From Aquaspirillum sp. LM1 (GTDB lineage Bacteria > Pseudomonadota > Gammaproteobacteria > Burkholderiales > Aquaspirillaceae), in the NCBI RefSeq assembly GCF_002002905.1, contig NZ_CP019509.1:1116001-1180000 (forward strand): 64,000 nt of DNA, given 5' to 3'. The notes beneath the pieces are model-generated. The model did no database searches and was not told where the DNA came from. It saw nothing but the letters and a program-made list of their open reading frames with translations. Shown in pieces: positions 47,092 to 55,711 of this stretch. The first letter of the stretch is position 1, and each line of letters opens with the position of its first letter. The translations under genes were made by a program, and so were the position numbers.

Positions 47092-47880
47092 TCACAGCTC
47101 AACCTGGTTCAGCACCTGCAGCATCTGGTGCATGATCTTCGGATTGGCGGCCAGGATGTCGCCAGACTCCAGCCAGCCTTCATTGCCGGTCAGGTCGGTG
47201 ATGATGCCGCCAGCTTCCTGCACCAGCAGGCTGCCCGCAGCAATATCCCACGGCTTCAGGTTCATTTCCCAGTAACCATCGGTACGGCCACACGCCACAT
47301 AGGCCAGATCCAGCGCGGCGGAGCCTTCGCGGCGCACGCCCACGGTGCGTTGAATCATGGCCTTGAGCTGGGCCATGTCCAGATCCAGCTGGCTGGTGTT
47401 GACGTGCGGGTGACCGGTGGCCACCAGGCAGTCGGACAGCTGGGTGCGCTTGCCCACGCGGATGCGGCGGTCGTTCAGAAAAGCCCCTGCGCCCCGGCTG
47501 GCGGTAAACAGATCGTTACGGTTGGGATCGTAGATCACCGCATGGCTGAGCACGCCGCGCACCGACAGCGCAATGCTGATGCAGTACTGCGGGTAGCCAT
47601 GCAGATAGTTGGTGGTGCCATCCAGCGGGTCGATGATCCATTCGAACTCGGACTGGCCAATCCGGGAGCCGCCAGACTCCTCTGCTAGAATGGCGTGGTC
47701 CGGATAAGCATCGCGAATGGTGTCGATGATGGTCTGCTCGGCGGCGCGGTCAACTTCGCTGACAAAATCGTTCGGGCGTTTTTGCTCGGGACGCAGGATG
47801 TCGAGGTTGTTGGAAGCGCGCTGGATCACACTGGCAGCGCGGCGGGCGGCTTTGACCGCAATCGTGAGCATCGGATGCAT
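47092..47880 (-). CDS. suhB: Inositol-1-monophosphatase family protein SuhB
   Basis: The 262-residue protein has the metal-binding motifs EEsG (ILAEESGG), IDPLDGTTNYLHGYP and the C-terminal KPWDIAAGSLLVQEAGG. In E. coli SuhB is also a component of the rRNA antitermination complex. It is divergent from trmJ, the same pairing as in E. coli. The start is the Met of HPMLTIAVKAARRA. Confidence 0.94.
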   Translation of the reverse strand: MHPMLTIAVKAARRAASVIQRASNNLDILRPEQKRPNDFVSEVDRAAEQTIIDTIRDAYPDHAILAEESGGSRIGQSEFEWIIDPLDGTTNYLHGYPQYCISIALSVRGVLSHAVIYDPNRNDLFTASRGAGAFLNDRRIRVGKRTQLSDCLVATGHPHVNTSQLDLDMAQLKAMIQRTVGVRREGSAALDLAYVACGRTDGYWEMNLKPWDIAAGSLLVQEAGGIITDLTGNEGWLESGDILAANPKIMHQMLQVLNQVEL

Positions 47881-47982
47881 GGATGGCCTTTCACATGGCA
47901 CACGCACCGCCCGGCACCGGCCCTGAATCAAGGAACCGGCACGCCAGCGGCAGCGCCGTGTGCTGCAATTCTGTTAATGAAC

Positions 47983-48009
47983 AAAAAAACCCGAAGACGG
48001 TTTCGGGTT
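47983..48009 (-). terminator. Intrinsic terminator-like hairpin in the suhB-trmJ intergenic region
   Basis: On the minus strand the stem AACCCGAA/TTCGGGTT is followed directly by T7. It lies about 105 bp upstream of the suhB start codon, so it is a candidate attenuator in the suhB leader. Confidence 0.6.
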
Positions 48010-48042
48010 CTGGTATCGCACCATTTTAATGTGATTTTCCCA

Positions 48043-48801
48043 ATGATGAAACCCGAAGCTGTTGATGTACTGAAAAATATTCGCGTGGTGCTGGCCCGGC
48101 CCTCGCATCCGGGCAATATTGGCTCGGCGGCCAGAGCGATGAAAACCATGGGCCTGACCCGGCTGACCCTGGTGGCCCCGCGCGATTTCCCCAGCGCAGA
48201 AGCCAACACCCTGGCCTCAGGCGCAGTGGACGTGCTGGAGCAGGCCCAGGTGTGCGCCAGCCTGAGCGACGCGCTGGCCGACGTGACCCTGGCCGCCGCG
48301 CTCACCAGCCGCCGCCGCGAAATTGCCGCCCCGCTGCTCACCCCGCGTGATGCCGCCGGCGAACTGCTGGCCTGCGCTGCCCAGGGCCAGCAAGTGGCGC
48401 TGGTATTTGGCAACGAAACCTTTGGCCTGTCGATTGAAGAAGTGGAGCAATGCAACCTGCTGGTGACCATCCCCGGCAACCCGGACTACTTTTCCCTTAA
48501 CCTGGCCCAGGCGGTGCAAGTGCTGGCCTACGAGCTGTTCAGCCAGACCGGCTACGGCCTGGACGCGCTGCGCCAGCCGGTGGAACACGCCAGCCACGCC
48601 CAGGTGGAAGGCTTTTATCAGCACCTCGAACACACCCTGCAGCAGATTGGCTTTTTTGAACGCCGTCCGCCCGACCGGCTGATGCGCCGCTTGCGCACCC
48701 TGTTTAACCGCAGCCGCCTGCAGCGCGAAGAAATCGACATCCTGCGCGGCATGCTCAAACAAATTGAACGCCACGCCCCAGCCCAGCCGCCACAGCCATG
48801 A
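48043..48801 (+). CDS. trmJ: tRNA (cytidine/uridine-2'-O)-methyltransferase TrmJ
   Basis: TrmJ methylates the 2'-O of residue 32 in tRNAs. The 252-residue SPOUT protein has NIRVVLARPSHPGNIGSAAR and the knotted SAM-binding segments LVFGNETFGLS and IPGNPDYFSLNLAQAVQVL. The two adjacent ATGs at 48043 and 48046 are both possible starts. It overlaps the next gene by 4 bases. Confidence 0.93.
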   Translation: MMKPEAVDVLKNIRVVLARPSHPGNIGSAARAMKTMGLTRLTLVAPRDFPSAEANTLASGAVDVLEQAQVCASLSDALADVTLAAALTSRRREIAAPLLTPRDAAGELLACAAQGQQVALVFGNETFGLSIEEVEQCNLLVTIPGNPDYFSLNLAQAVQVLAYELFSQTGYGLDALRQPVEHASHAQVEGFYQHLEHTLQQIGFFERRPPDRLMRRLRTLFNRSRLQREEIDILRGMLKQIERHAPAQPPQP

Positions 48802-49700
48802 CCCCCCTTCCCCACCCGGCGCACTACCGCCAGCCCGTGGTGCGCGACCTGGCCCAGCTGCTGCTAGGCCAGCCACCATGGCACACCGGCTGCGAACTGC
48901 CCCACCCCCGCCTGCTGGGCGCACACGGCCTGAGCCTGCTGGCCGAACTCGACACCCAGCCCCAGCCGCTGCTCGACGCGCTGGCCCAGCGCCCGGCCAC
49001 CCGCCGGCTGGGCCGCTATGTAGAAGCCCTGCTGCACAGCTGGTGCCAGCTGGCCCCGCATTGCCAGGACATTCACGCCAACCTGCCCCTGCGCGACGGC
49101 GGCCACACCCTGGGTGAATTTGACCTGCTGCTGCGCCTGGACGGCGAACCCTGGCATCTGGAGCTGGCGTGCAAATACTATCTGGTGGTGGGCCGCCACG
49201 GCGAACACTGCGTTGGCCCCAACCCGCACGACGCCTGGCAGCGCAAGCTGGCTAAACTGCAACAGCAACTGCGCCTCAGCCGCCACCCGCTGGCCGCCCA
49301 GGCCCTGCCCGCCGGCTGGCAGGGCTGTCAGGTTGGTTCGGTGTTACGCGGCCAGTTTTTTTACCGCGACACCCCACTGGCCCTGCCCCCGCTCAACCCA
49401 GCCGCCCCCGCCGGCTGGTGGCGACCGCTGGCCGACCCCTGGCTCGGCGAAACCCACCCCGCCACCCGCTACCTGCACCTGCCGCGCCTGGCCTGGCTCG
49501 GCCCCGCCCAGCGCCCGGCCCACGCCAGCGACCTGCTCACCGCCACCACCCTGCGCCCACACTTGGCCCACTGCGACAGCCCGCAACAACTGGCCCAACT
49601 GCAGCAAACCGCCAACGGCGACTGGCAAGAATGCGCGCGCGGGTTTGTTGCCCCCGGCGCGTGGCTGGAGTCGGATATGTTGACCCTGGCGGAGGTGTAG
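48798..49700 (+). CDS. DUF1853 family protein
   Basis: The 300-residue protein of the DUF1853 family has a pattern suggestive of a PD-(D/E)XK-like core (GEFDLLLRLDGEPWHLELACKYY: Glu-x-Asp then Glu-x-x-x-Lys). Nuclease activity is not shown for the family as far as I know. The ATGA overlap with trmJ suggests co-translation. Confidence 0.75.
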   Translation: MTPLPHPAHYRQPVVRDLAQLLLGQPPWHTGCELPHPRLLGAHGLSLLAELDTQPQPLLDALAQRPATRRLGRYVEALLHSWCQLAPHCQDIHANLPLRDGGHTLGEFDLLLRLDGEPWHLELACKYYLVVGRHGEHCVGPNPHDAWQRKLAKLQQQLRLSRHPLAAQALPAGWQGCQVGSVLRGQFFYRDTPLALPPLNPAAPAGWWRPLADPWLGETHPATRYLHLPRLAWLGPAQRPAHASDLLTATTLRPHLAHCDSPQQLAQLQQTANGDWQECARGFVAPGAWLESDMLTLAEV

Positions 49701-49953
49701 GCGCGGATTGGGGTTTATTCATGCAGGGCAAACATTTCTGGGGCACTCCGCAGTGTTTGCCTGGGTTATCGCTGAAACCGGTTTCGGGGCATTACGCCCT
49801 TCCTGTGCAAAGTATTCCGGTTCGGAGACACAGGCGGCACCATCACGTGTGCCGCTGATGGATGTCAGCACAGACGACAATCCAGCGCCGATCACACGGA
49901 AACCCCTCTATACTGGCCTTCATCCATTTGTAATATCGATGACAGGATTCAGC
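49701..49953 (+). promoter_or_regulatory. Intergenic region and putative cas1-cas3 promoter
   Basis: No ORF is supportable. Two hairpins are visible (GGCAAACA/TGTTTGCC at about 49727-49759 and GCGGCAC/GTGCCGC at about 49833-49856). TATACT at 49909-49914 is a plausible -10; the -35 is poor. Neither shared element of the csy1 and sRNA promoters (AAACATAGG) is present here. Confidence 0.45.
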
Positions 49954-50952
49954 ATGGACAACCTTCGCCCCACCGACCTGAAAACCATCCTGCACTCCAA
50001 GCGTGCCAATCTGTACTACCTGGAACACTGCCGGGTATTGGTGAATGGCGGACGGGTGGAATACGTGACCGACCAGGGCAAGCAATCGCTGTACTGGAAT
50101 ATCCCGATTGCCAACACCACCACCGTGCTGCTGGGTACGGGCACGTCAATCACTCAGGCCGCTGTGCGCGAACTGGCCAAGGCTGGGGTGATGCTGGGAT
50201 TTTGTGGCGGTGGCGGCACGCCGTTATTTTCAGCCAACGAAATGGATATAGAAGTGGCCTGGTTTGCGCCGCAAAGCGAATACCGGCCCACCGAATATCT
50301 GCAGGCGTGGACACGCTTCTGGTTTGATGATGGCCAGCGACTGGCGGCGGCCAAGCTGTTTCAGTACGAGCGGTTGGGGCAGATTGTCCGGCACTGGCAG
50401 CAACGTGCACGCACCGAGGCCAGCTTTGGCTGCGATGCAGAACGGCTGAGCGCTGCGTTGGATGCCTCACGCGCACGCATTGAGCACGCCCCCGACCATA
50501 CCGCTTTGCTGACCGAAGAAGCACGGCTGAGCAAAATACTGTTTCGCCTGGCCTGCGAGGCCACCGGGTATGGTGACTTTACCCGCGCCAAGGGCGGCTC
50601 GGGCAGTGACCCGGCCAATCGGTTTCTGGATCATGGCAATTATCTGGCTTACGGGCTGGCCGCCAGCGCCACCTGGGTGCTGGGCCTGCCGCATGGGCTG
50701 GCGGTGTTACACGGCAAAACCCGGCGTGGTGGCCTGGTGTTTGACGTGGCGGACCTGGTCAAAGACGCGCTGATTTTGCCCCAGGCTTTTGTCAGCGCCA
50801 TGCGCGGCGATGATGAGCAGGCGTTTCGCCGCGCCTGCATCGAGACACTGACCCGCACCGAAGCGCTGGACAGCATGATCGACACCCTGAAAACCGTGGC
50901 CATCCGGCTGGGCAGTGGTCACGCAGGCCTCCGCGACGAGGGTACCGCATGA
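49954..50952 (+). CDS. cas1: Type I-F CRISPR integrase Cas1
   Basis: Cas1 integrates new spacers with Cas2-3. The 332-residue protein begins with the I-F signature LKTILHSKRANLYYLEHCRV and keeps the metal-binding residues: Glu189 (LLTEEARL), His253 (VLHGKTRRGG) and Asp264/Asp267 (LVFDVADL). The start is the ATG at 49954, which gives the normal N-terminus. It overlaps cas3 by 4 bases. Confidence 0.97.
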   Translation: MDNLRPTDLKTILHSKRANLYYLEHCRVLVNGGRVEYVTDQGKQSLYWNIPIANTTTVLLGTGTSITQAAVRELAKAGVMLGFCGGGGTPLFSANEMDIEVAWFAPQSEYRPTEYLQAWTRFWFDDGQRLAAAKLFQYERLGQIVRHWQQRARTEASFGCDAERLSAALDASRARIEHAPDHTALLTEEARLSKILFRLACEATGYGDFTRAKGGSGSDPANRFLDHGNYLAYGLAASATWVLGLPHGLAVLHGKTRRGGLVFDVADLVKDALILPQAFVSAMRGDDEQAFRRACIETLTRTEALDSMIDTLKTVAIRLGSGHAGLRDEGTA

Positions 50953-53900
50953 ATATCCTGCTGATTTCGCAATGCCATAAAAATGCCCTGACCGAAACCC
51001 GGCGCATTCTCGACCAGTTTGCCGAGCGGCGCGGTGAGCGCACCTGGCAAACGCCGATCACTCAGGCTGGGCTGGACACGTTGCGCCGGCTGCTGCGCAA
51101 AAGCGCACGGCGCAATACGGCGGTGGCCTGCCACTGGATACGCGGTAAAGACCATAGTGAGTTGTTGTGGATTATTGGCGACGCCAGCCAGTTTAACGCC
51201 GACGGTGCCACGCCCACCAACCGCACCACGCGCAAGCTCACCCGCCACGCCCGGGAAAACCATTGGCACAGTTTGGAATGGATCAGCCAGCTGGCTTGCC
51301 TGGCGGCCTTGCTGCATGACTTGGGCAAGGCGTGCGCGGCGTTTCAGGCGCGGCTGCGCGCCGGCCACGTGGCCAGCCGCAATATTTACCGGCATGAATG
51401 GGTGTCCTTGCGGCTGTTTCAGGCATTCGTGGGCGTGGGGGCAGACGACGCCAGCTGGCTGCATCGGCTGGCCGAGGTGGACGGCCACAGCCCGGATGAC
51501 TGGCTGCGCGGCCTGCTGCGCGACGGCCTGGATGCCGCTGCCCGCCAACAACCGCCCTTGGCCGACTTGCCGCCGCTGGCGCAGGCGGTGGGCTGGTTGA
51601 TGCTGAGCCATCATCGTTTGCCGGTGGCGCCGTCCGACAAGCCGGAGGACGACAAGCCGGAAGACTGGCTGGGCAAGCGACTGAACAACCTGCATCCCGC
51701 CCTGTTGCATGACGTGCTGGACAAAATCCAGGCCGCCTGGAACGAGCGCCCCAGCCTGGCCAGCGCCGCAGAGATTGCCCCATATTGGCAATTTAGCCAC
51801 GGCTTGCCCGTGGCGGACTTGGCCTGGCGCAAGCGCGCCGCCCGTTGCGCCCGTCGGCTGCTGGATGCGCGCCACCCGGCGGCGGGCGCATGGCTGGATG
51901 ACCCCTATGTCATGCAGCTGAGCCGGCTGACGCTGATGCTGGCTGACCATTATTATTCCAGCCTCACCGACCCCACTCAGCGGCGTGGCTTGAACCCGCA
52001 TTATCCGCTGCACGCCAACACTGGCCCGGGTGGCGTGCTCAAGCAAACGCTGGACGAGCATTTGCTGGGCGTGGCCTGGCACGCTGGCCAAATCGCCCAT
52101 GCCTTGCCCGAGCTGGCCGAGCAGCTGCCGCGTTTGGCCCGACACAAAGGCTTGCAGCGCCACACCCGCGAGGCGCGGTTTCAGTGGCAAAACCGCGCGG
52201 CGGATTGCGCCGCCGCCATGCGTGCGCGCAGCCGCGAACACGGCGCGTTTATCGTCAATATGGCATCCACTGGCTGCGGTAAAACCCTGGGCAATGCGCG
52301 GGTGATGTACGCGCTGGCCGAGCCGACACAAGGGCTGCGCTGCGCATTTGCCCTGGGGCTGCGCACGCTGACGCTGCAAACCGGGCGCGCGTTTCGTCAG
52401 CAACTGCAACTGGGCGAGCATGAGCTGGCCATTCAAGTCGGCGGTGCCGCCAGTCGCCAGCTGTTCGAGCATTATCAAGAACTGGCCGAGCAATCCGGCT
52501 CGGCCTCCAGTCAGGATTTGCTGGCGGAAGACAGCCATGTGCTGTTTGAAGGCAATGACCAGCATCCGCTGTTGCAGCGGCTGGCGCATAGCCGGGGCAT
52601 GCCGGCGCTGCTGGGCGCGCCCGTGCTGGTGTGCACGGTGGATCATCTGATTCCGGCGGGCGACAGCCTGCGCGGCGGAAGTCAGATTGCACCGATGCTG
52701 CGGCTGATGAGCGGGGATCTGGTGCTGGACGAGCCAGACGAATTCGACATCCGCGACCTGCCGGCGCTCACCCGATTGGTGTTTTACGCCGGCTTGCTGG
52801 GTAGCCGCGTGTTGCTGTCATCCGCCACCTTGCCGCCGGCGCTGGTGCAAGGGCTATTCGATGCTTATTTACAGGGCCGTCGGCATTTTCAGCGCAATCG
52901 CGGCGAGCGCCCGCAGCAGCCGCCAGCGGTGTGCTGCGCCTGGTTTGACGAGTTTCAGCACAGCCAGCATGACTGCGCCGAATCCGACGCCTTTGCCCAC
53001 GCCCATCTGGCGTTTGCCCAGCGTCGCCACGCCCGACTGGCTGCCGCCGAACCGCGCCGACGCGCCGAGCTGTGGCCCTTGCATCTGCCGGTGGGCACCC
53101 AATTGCACGAAGCCTTGGCCGCCGAGCTGCTGCGTGCCTTGCCCGATTTGCACCATGCTCACGCCAACCGTGATCCGATCAGCGGCAAGCGGGTAAGTTT
53201 TGGCCTGGTGCGCATGGCCAATATCCGGCCCTTGGTGGCGGTGGCGCTGGCTATGTTCCGCCTGGGCGCGCCGGCTGGCCTGCGCCTGCATCTGTGCGTG
53301 TATCACTCGCAGTTTCCGTTGCTGCTGCGCTCCGCCATCGAACAGCAGCTGGATGGCGCACTGGATCGTCGCCAGCCCGACGCCGTATTTGCCCGCGACG
53401 ATATTCGCCGCAGCCTGGACAGCCACCCAGAAGTCGACCAGCTGTTTGTCGTACTGGCATCGCCAGTGTGCGAAACTGGCCGGGATTTCTGCGTGGACTG
53501 GGCGCTGGCCGAGCCTTCTTCCATGCGTGCCTTGATTCAACTGGCTGGCCGCGTGCGCCGCCATCGCCCCGGTGCCGTGGTCAGCGCCAATCTGCGCGTA
53601 TTCGACCACCCCTTGCGCCACTTTACCCACCCCAATCAAGCCGCCTACTGCCACCCCGGTTTTGAACAAACCGATCCGGCCACCTATCGCTTGCACAGCC
53701 ATTGCCTGAGCGAGCTGCTGGAGCCCGGCGAGCTGGACGTGGTGGACGCCCGCCCTCGCCTGTTGGCACGCCAGCCACTGCACACCCAAACCCGGCTGGC
53801 CGACCTGGAACATGGGCGCGTGCAAGACCTGATGCGCGCGCCAGAGGCAGGCAAACCGCTTTCTGCCCGTGAACTGCGCAGCCGCAAACGTCATGCCGAC

Positions 53901-54356
53901 CCACTGAACGCCGCCAGCATCTGGTCGCTGCCACGCGCCTGGCTGACCGGCGTGCTGCCGCAGCAACAACCCTTTCGGGAGCAAACCCGGCGAGAGGTCG
54001 AGCTGTGTTTTTTGCTGGAAGAAGATGGCGAGGATTACGCCATGCATCAGTTTCGCCCTGAGTTGAGCCCGGCATACAACCCCTATGTACGAGTGGACGG
54101 CGCGCTGCTGCATCGCATCGACGACGCACAACTGCGCGGCCCAGGCATCAGCCTGTGGGGCCAGGCCGATTACCTCGCTGCTGTGCAGCAACTGGCTGAG
54201 GGGCTGGACATTTCACCAGAGGAATGCGCCAGACGGTTTGGCAGGGTGCGGGTGGCGGAAGCGACCCAGGGGTGGGCGTTTCATCCGGCGCTTGGATTAG
54301 TTCAAGTTTTCAAACATAGGAATTTGACAGCGACGTCTACGGCTCCTACAATCTGA
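50949..54356 (+). CDS. cas3: Type I-F Cas2-Cas3 fusion nuclease-helicase
   Basis: The 1135-residue protein starts with a Cas2-like domain (MNILLISQCHKNALTETRRI, about 1-95). The HD nuclease follows (LLHDLGKA, His123-Asp124), then the SF2 helicase with Walker A MASTGCGKT (about 437-445), DEPDEFD (about 594-599) and motif III SSATLPP. It degrades target DNA after Csy recruitment and also supports adaptation. The last dozen codons overlap a strong promoter for a downstream small RNA, so the C-terminus may be partly non-native. Confidence 0.96.
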   Translation: MNILLISQCHKNALTETRRILDQFAERRGERTWQTPITQAGLDTLRRLLRKSARRNTAVACHWIRGKDHSELLWIIGDASQFNADGATPTNRTTRKLTRHARENHWHSLEWISQLACLAALLHDLGKACAAFQARLRAGHVASRNIYRHEWVSLRLFQAFVGVGADDASWLHRLAEVDGHSPDDWLRGLLRDGLDAAARQQPPLADLPPLAQAVGWLMLSHHRLPVAPSDKPEDDKPEDWLGKRLNNLHPALLHDVLDKIQAAWNERPSLASAAEIAPYWQFSHGLPVADLAWRKRAARCARRLLDARHPAAGAWLDDPYVMQLSRLTLMLADHYYSSLTDPTQRRGLNPHYPLHANTGPGGVLKQTLDEHLLGVAWHAGQIAHALPELAEQLPRLARHKGLQRHTREARFQWQNRAADCAAAMRARSREHGAFIVNMASTGCGKTLGNARVMYALAEPTQGLRCAFALGLRTLTLQTGRAFRQQLQLGEHELAIQVGGAASRQLFEHYQELAEQSGSASSQDLLAEDSHVLFEGNDQHPLLQRLAHSRGMPALLGAPVLVCTVDHLIPAGDSLRGGSQIAPMLRLMSGDLVLDEPDEFDIRDLPALTRLVFYAGLLGSRVLLSSATLPPALVQGLFDAYLQGRRHFQRNRGERPQQPPAVCCAWFDEFQHSQHDCAESDAFAHAHLAFAQRRHARLAAAEPRRRAELWPLHLPVGTQLHEALAAELLRALPDLHHAHANRDPISGKRVSFGLVRMANIRPLVAVALAMFRLGAPAGLRLHLCVYHSQFPLLLRSAIEQQLDGALDRRQPDAVFARDDIRRSLDSHPEVDQLFVVLASPVCETGRDFCVDWALAEPSSMRALIQLAGRVRRHRPGAVVSANLRVFDHPLRHFTHPNQAAYCHPGFEQTDPATYRLHSHCLSELLEPGELDVVDARPRLLARQPLHTQTRLADLEHGRVQDLMRAPEAGKPLSARELRSRKRHADPLNAASIWSLPRAWLTGVLPQQQPFREQTRREVELCFLLEEDGEDYAMHQFRPELSPAYNPYVRVDGALLHRIDDAQLRGPGISLWGQADYLAAVQQLAEGLDISPEECARRFGRVRVAEATQGWAFHPALGLVQVFKHRNLTATSTAPTI
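54293..54352 (+). promoter_or_regulatory. Promoter of sRNA copy 1 with a seed match to the crRNA-like RNA
   Basis: TTGACA (54324-54329), 17 bp, TACAAT (54347-54352): a near-consensus sigma-70 promoter inside the 3' end of cas3. On the minus strand CC (54319-54320) precedes TATGTTTGA, which matches pseudo-spacer positions 1-5 and 7-9. Overall 13 of 26 positions match. The element AAACATAGG just upstream of the -35 is shared with the csy1 promoter. Confidence 0.75.
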
Positions 54357-54358
54357 AC

Positions 54359-54583
54359 ACCTCAATGATCGTTGCCAGTCACAGGCTGTGTGCACAGGAC
54401 TCGACAGGCTACGAGGGCGAGGGTTTCCGGCATGGGCAAATTGCCCGTGTCCCCAGGTTGGCAGGGTTTGTCGCTGGCAGGAGGGTATGGGGTGTGGTTA
54501 GACGCGACGCCAGGAGGTTATTAGCTGGTGGTTAGACTCAGGGCAGGGTTCTCGTTGGCGCGGGAACCCTGCTTTATTTTTTT
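54359..54583 (+). ncRNA. Structured small RNA, copy 1 (CreT-like candidate)
   Basis: A stand-alone transcript is predicted from the promoter above to an intrinsic terminator (stem GCAGGGTTC/GAACCCTGC, 54543-54572, then TTTATTTTTTT). About 190 nt of it are homologous to the csy1 leader. Stems are kept by compensating changes: GGCATGGGC/GCCCGTGTC here and GGCATGGGA/TCCCGTGCC there. The 12-nt terminal loop TCGTTGGCGCGG is identical although the flanking stems differ. I do not recognise it with certainty; a betaproteobacterial toxic-sRNA family exists in Rfam and should be compared. Confidence 0.72.
54494..54535 (+). CDS. Mini-ORF in sRNA copy 1 with rare codons
   Basis: GTG start, AGGAGG 9 bases upstream (54479-54484). 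It encodes VVRRDARRLLAGG (first residue Met in practice) with codons AGA, tandem AGG-AGG and tandem TTA-TTA, all rare in this GC-rich genome. The Shine-Dalgarno spacing and the TTA-TTA-GCN triplet are conserved in the second copy. Translation is unproven. Confidence 0.35.
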   Translation: MVRRDARRLLAGG

Positions 54584-54635
54584 GGGCGCTTATCTGCGCC
54601 TACGCCAGGCATCCCGTGATGTGCGGGATTTTGGC

Positions 54636-55598
54636 TCAATGCCGCGTGTCGCCAAACACCTCGTCCAGCGATTGCGCATCCAGCACCCGGTCACCCCAGA
54701 TTTCCAGCTGGGCAGGCGTCGCAGCGGCCAGCCTGGCCTGCTGTACGGCGGACAGTTCACCAAAACGGCGGATGAGCTGGCGTTGCAATAACAGGGCTTC
54801 GCCCCGTTGCATGCCTTGCTGTATGCCCTTGGCAATCGCCTGGGCTTCCCAACGGTCGATATTGGTTTCCAGCATGTGCATCCCTTTCGTCAATTCTTCG
54901 GCATCGGGTGTCACCAGCCCAGGCATTCGACTTTTCAGCCGGTATTTTACCCAGTGCGCCAACACCCGGTCGAGACGCTGCTTGAATGGGGATTGGGCAA
55001 TGGCTTCGGCCAGATTGCGAATCGCGCGTCTGGCCGCAGCGGTGTCGGGCGTGTGTTCAAAACAAAAAATCGCCGCCACCACCCGGTGCATGTCTTCCAG
55101 CTCGGCGGCAGCGAACGCGGCTTCATCCAGCAGCCAGAATTTCAGCTGCGGCTGAAACGGCTTGAGCACGGGCGGATGAGCGCAGATCAGATCGTAAACC
55201 TCACTGCTTTGTCGCCAGCGGGCGTCGCCGTTGTACAGCACGATGGGCAGCACTGGCGGCAGTCCGTCGGCGATGTCCACCGCCTTGCTGCGTAACAGAT
55301 GATCGTACAGCGCGGCCACGTATTGCAGCATGCGCGCCGGCATGGCGTCGTCCGGGGTGGATTGGAACTCCAACAACAGATACAGATAAACGCGCTGCCC
55401 CTGTAGTTCAACTGACCAGACAACATCATCTGCCCGTGGCTTCATCGCCGGGGTGACGTAGTTGCCGTTTTCCAGCCGCAACGTGGTGTAGTCGAGCAAC
55501 TCGGACACGCCCGGCGGGGCGAAAGCTTCCAGTAGCTCTTGCACCAGTTCGGCGTGAGAAAACAGGTATTTATAACCGCTGTCGTGGAGGTGGGCCAT
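54636..55598 (-). CDS. Rpn-family PD-(D/E)XK nuclease/putative transposase with DUF4351
   Basis: The 320-residue protein has the Rpn-type N-terminus HDSGYKYLFSHAELVQELLE. The nuclease core is ADDVVWSVELQGQRVYLYLL followed by LEFQS (Asp and Glu-x-Gln motif). The C-terminal DUF4351 segment is LLQRQLIRRFGELSAVQQAR. Rpn proteins are mobile, recombination-promoting nucleases, some with antiphage roles. It sits antisense between cas3 and csy1, bracketed by the two homologous RNA copies. The start is the Met of AHLHDSG; the longer frame upstream looks non-native. Confidence 0.88.
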   Translation of the reverse strand: MAHLHDSGYKYLFSHAELVQELLEAFAPPGVSELLDYTTLRLENGNYVTPAMKPRADDVVWSVELQGQRVYLYLLLEFQSTPDDAMPARMLQYVAALYDHLLRSKAVDIADGLPPVLPIVLYNGDARWRQSSEVYDLICAHPPVLKPFQPQLKFWLLDEAAFAAAELEDMHRVVAAIFCFEHTPDTAAARRAIRNLAEAIAQSPFKQRLDRVLAHWVKYRLKSRMPGLVTPDAEELTKGMHMLETNIDRWEAQAIAKGIQQGMQRGEALLLQRQLIRRFGELSAVQQARLAAATPAQLEIWGDRVLDAQSLDEVFGDTRH

Positions 55599-55682
55599 TG
55601 GTGCAGTGTAGCGTGATGGCTGGGTGGGCTCAAGGGGCTGTGGCGCAGAAAAGAACACGCACATGTGTGAACCCACGTTCCC

Positions 55683-55711
55683 AAAAAAAAATCGCCAGAC
55701 ACGCTGGCGAT
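55683..55711 (-). terminator. Intrinsic terminator of the crRNA-like RNA
   Basis: On the minus strand: stem ATCGCCAG/CTGGCGAT with a 5-nt loop, followed by T9. It ends the crRNA-like transcript before the Rpn gene. Confidence 0.92.

Noticed and set aside
49889-49897. 9-base match of pseudo-spacer positions 4-12 near the cas1 -10 box
   Set aside because: CC would fall on guide positions 2-3 instead of just before position 1, so seed and PAM cannot both be satisfied. No AAACATAGG element is present.
50919-52646. 575-codon minus-strand frame opposite cas3
   Set aside because: Shadow of the well-supported cas3 frame, with no domain of its own.
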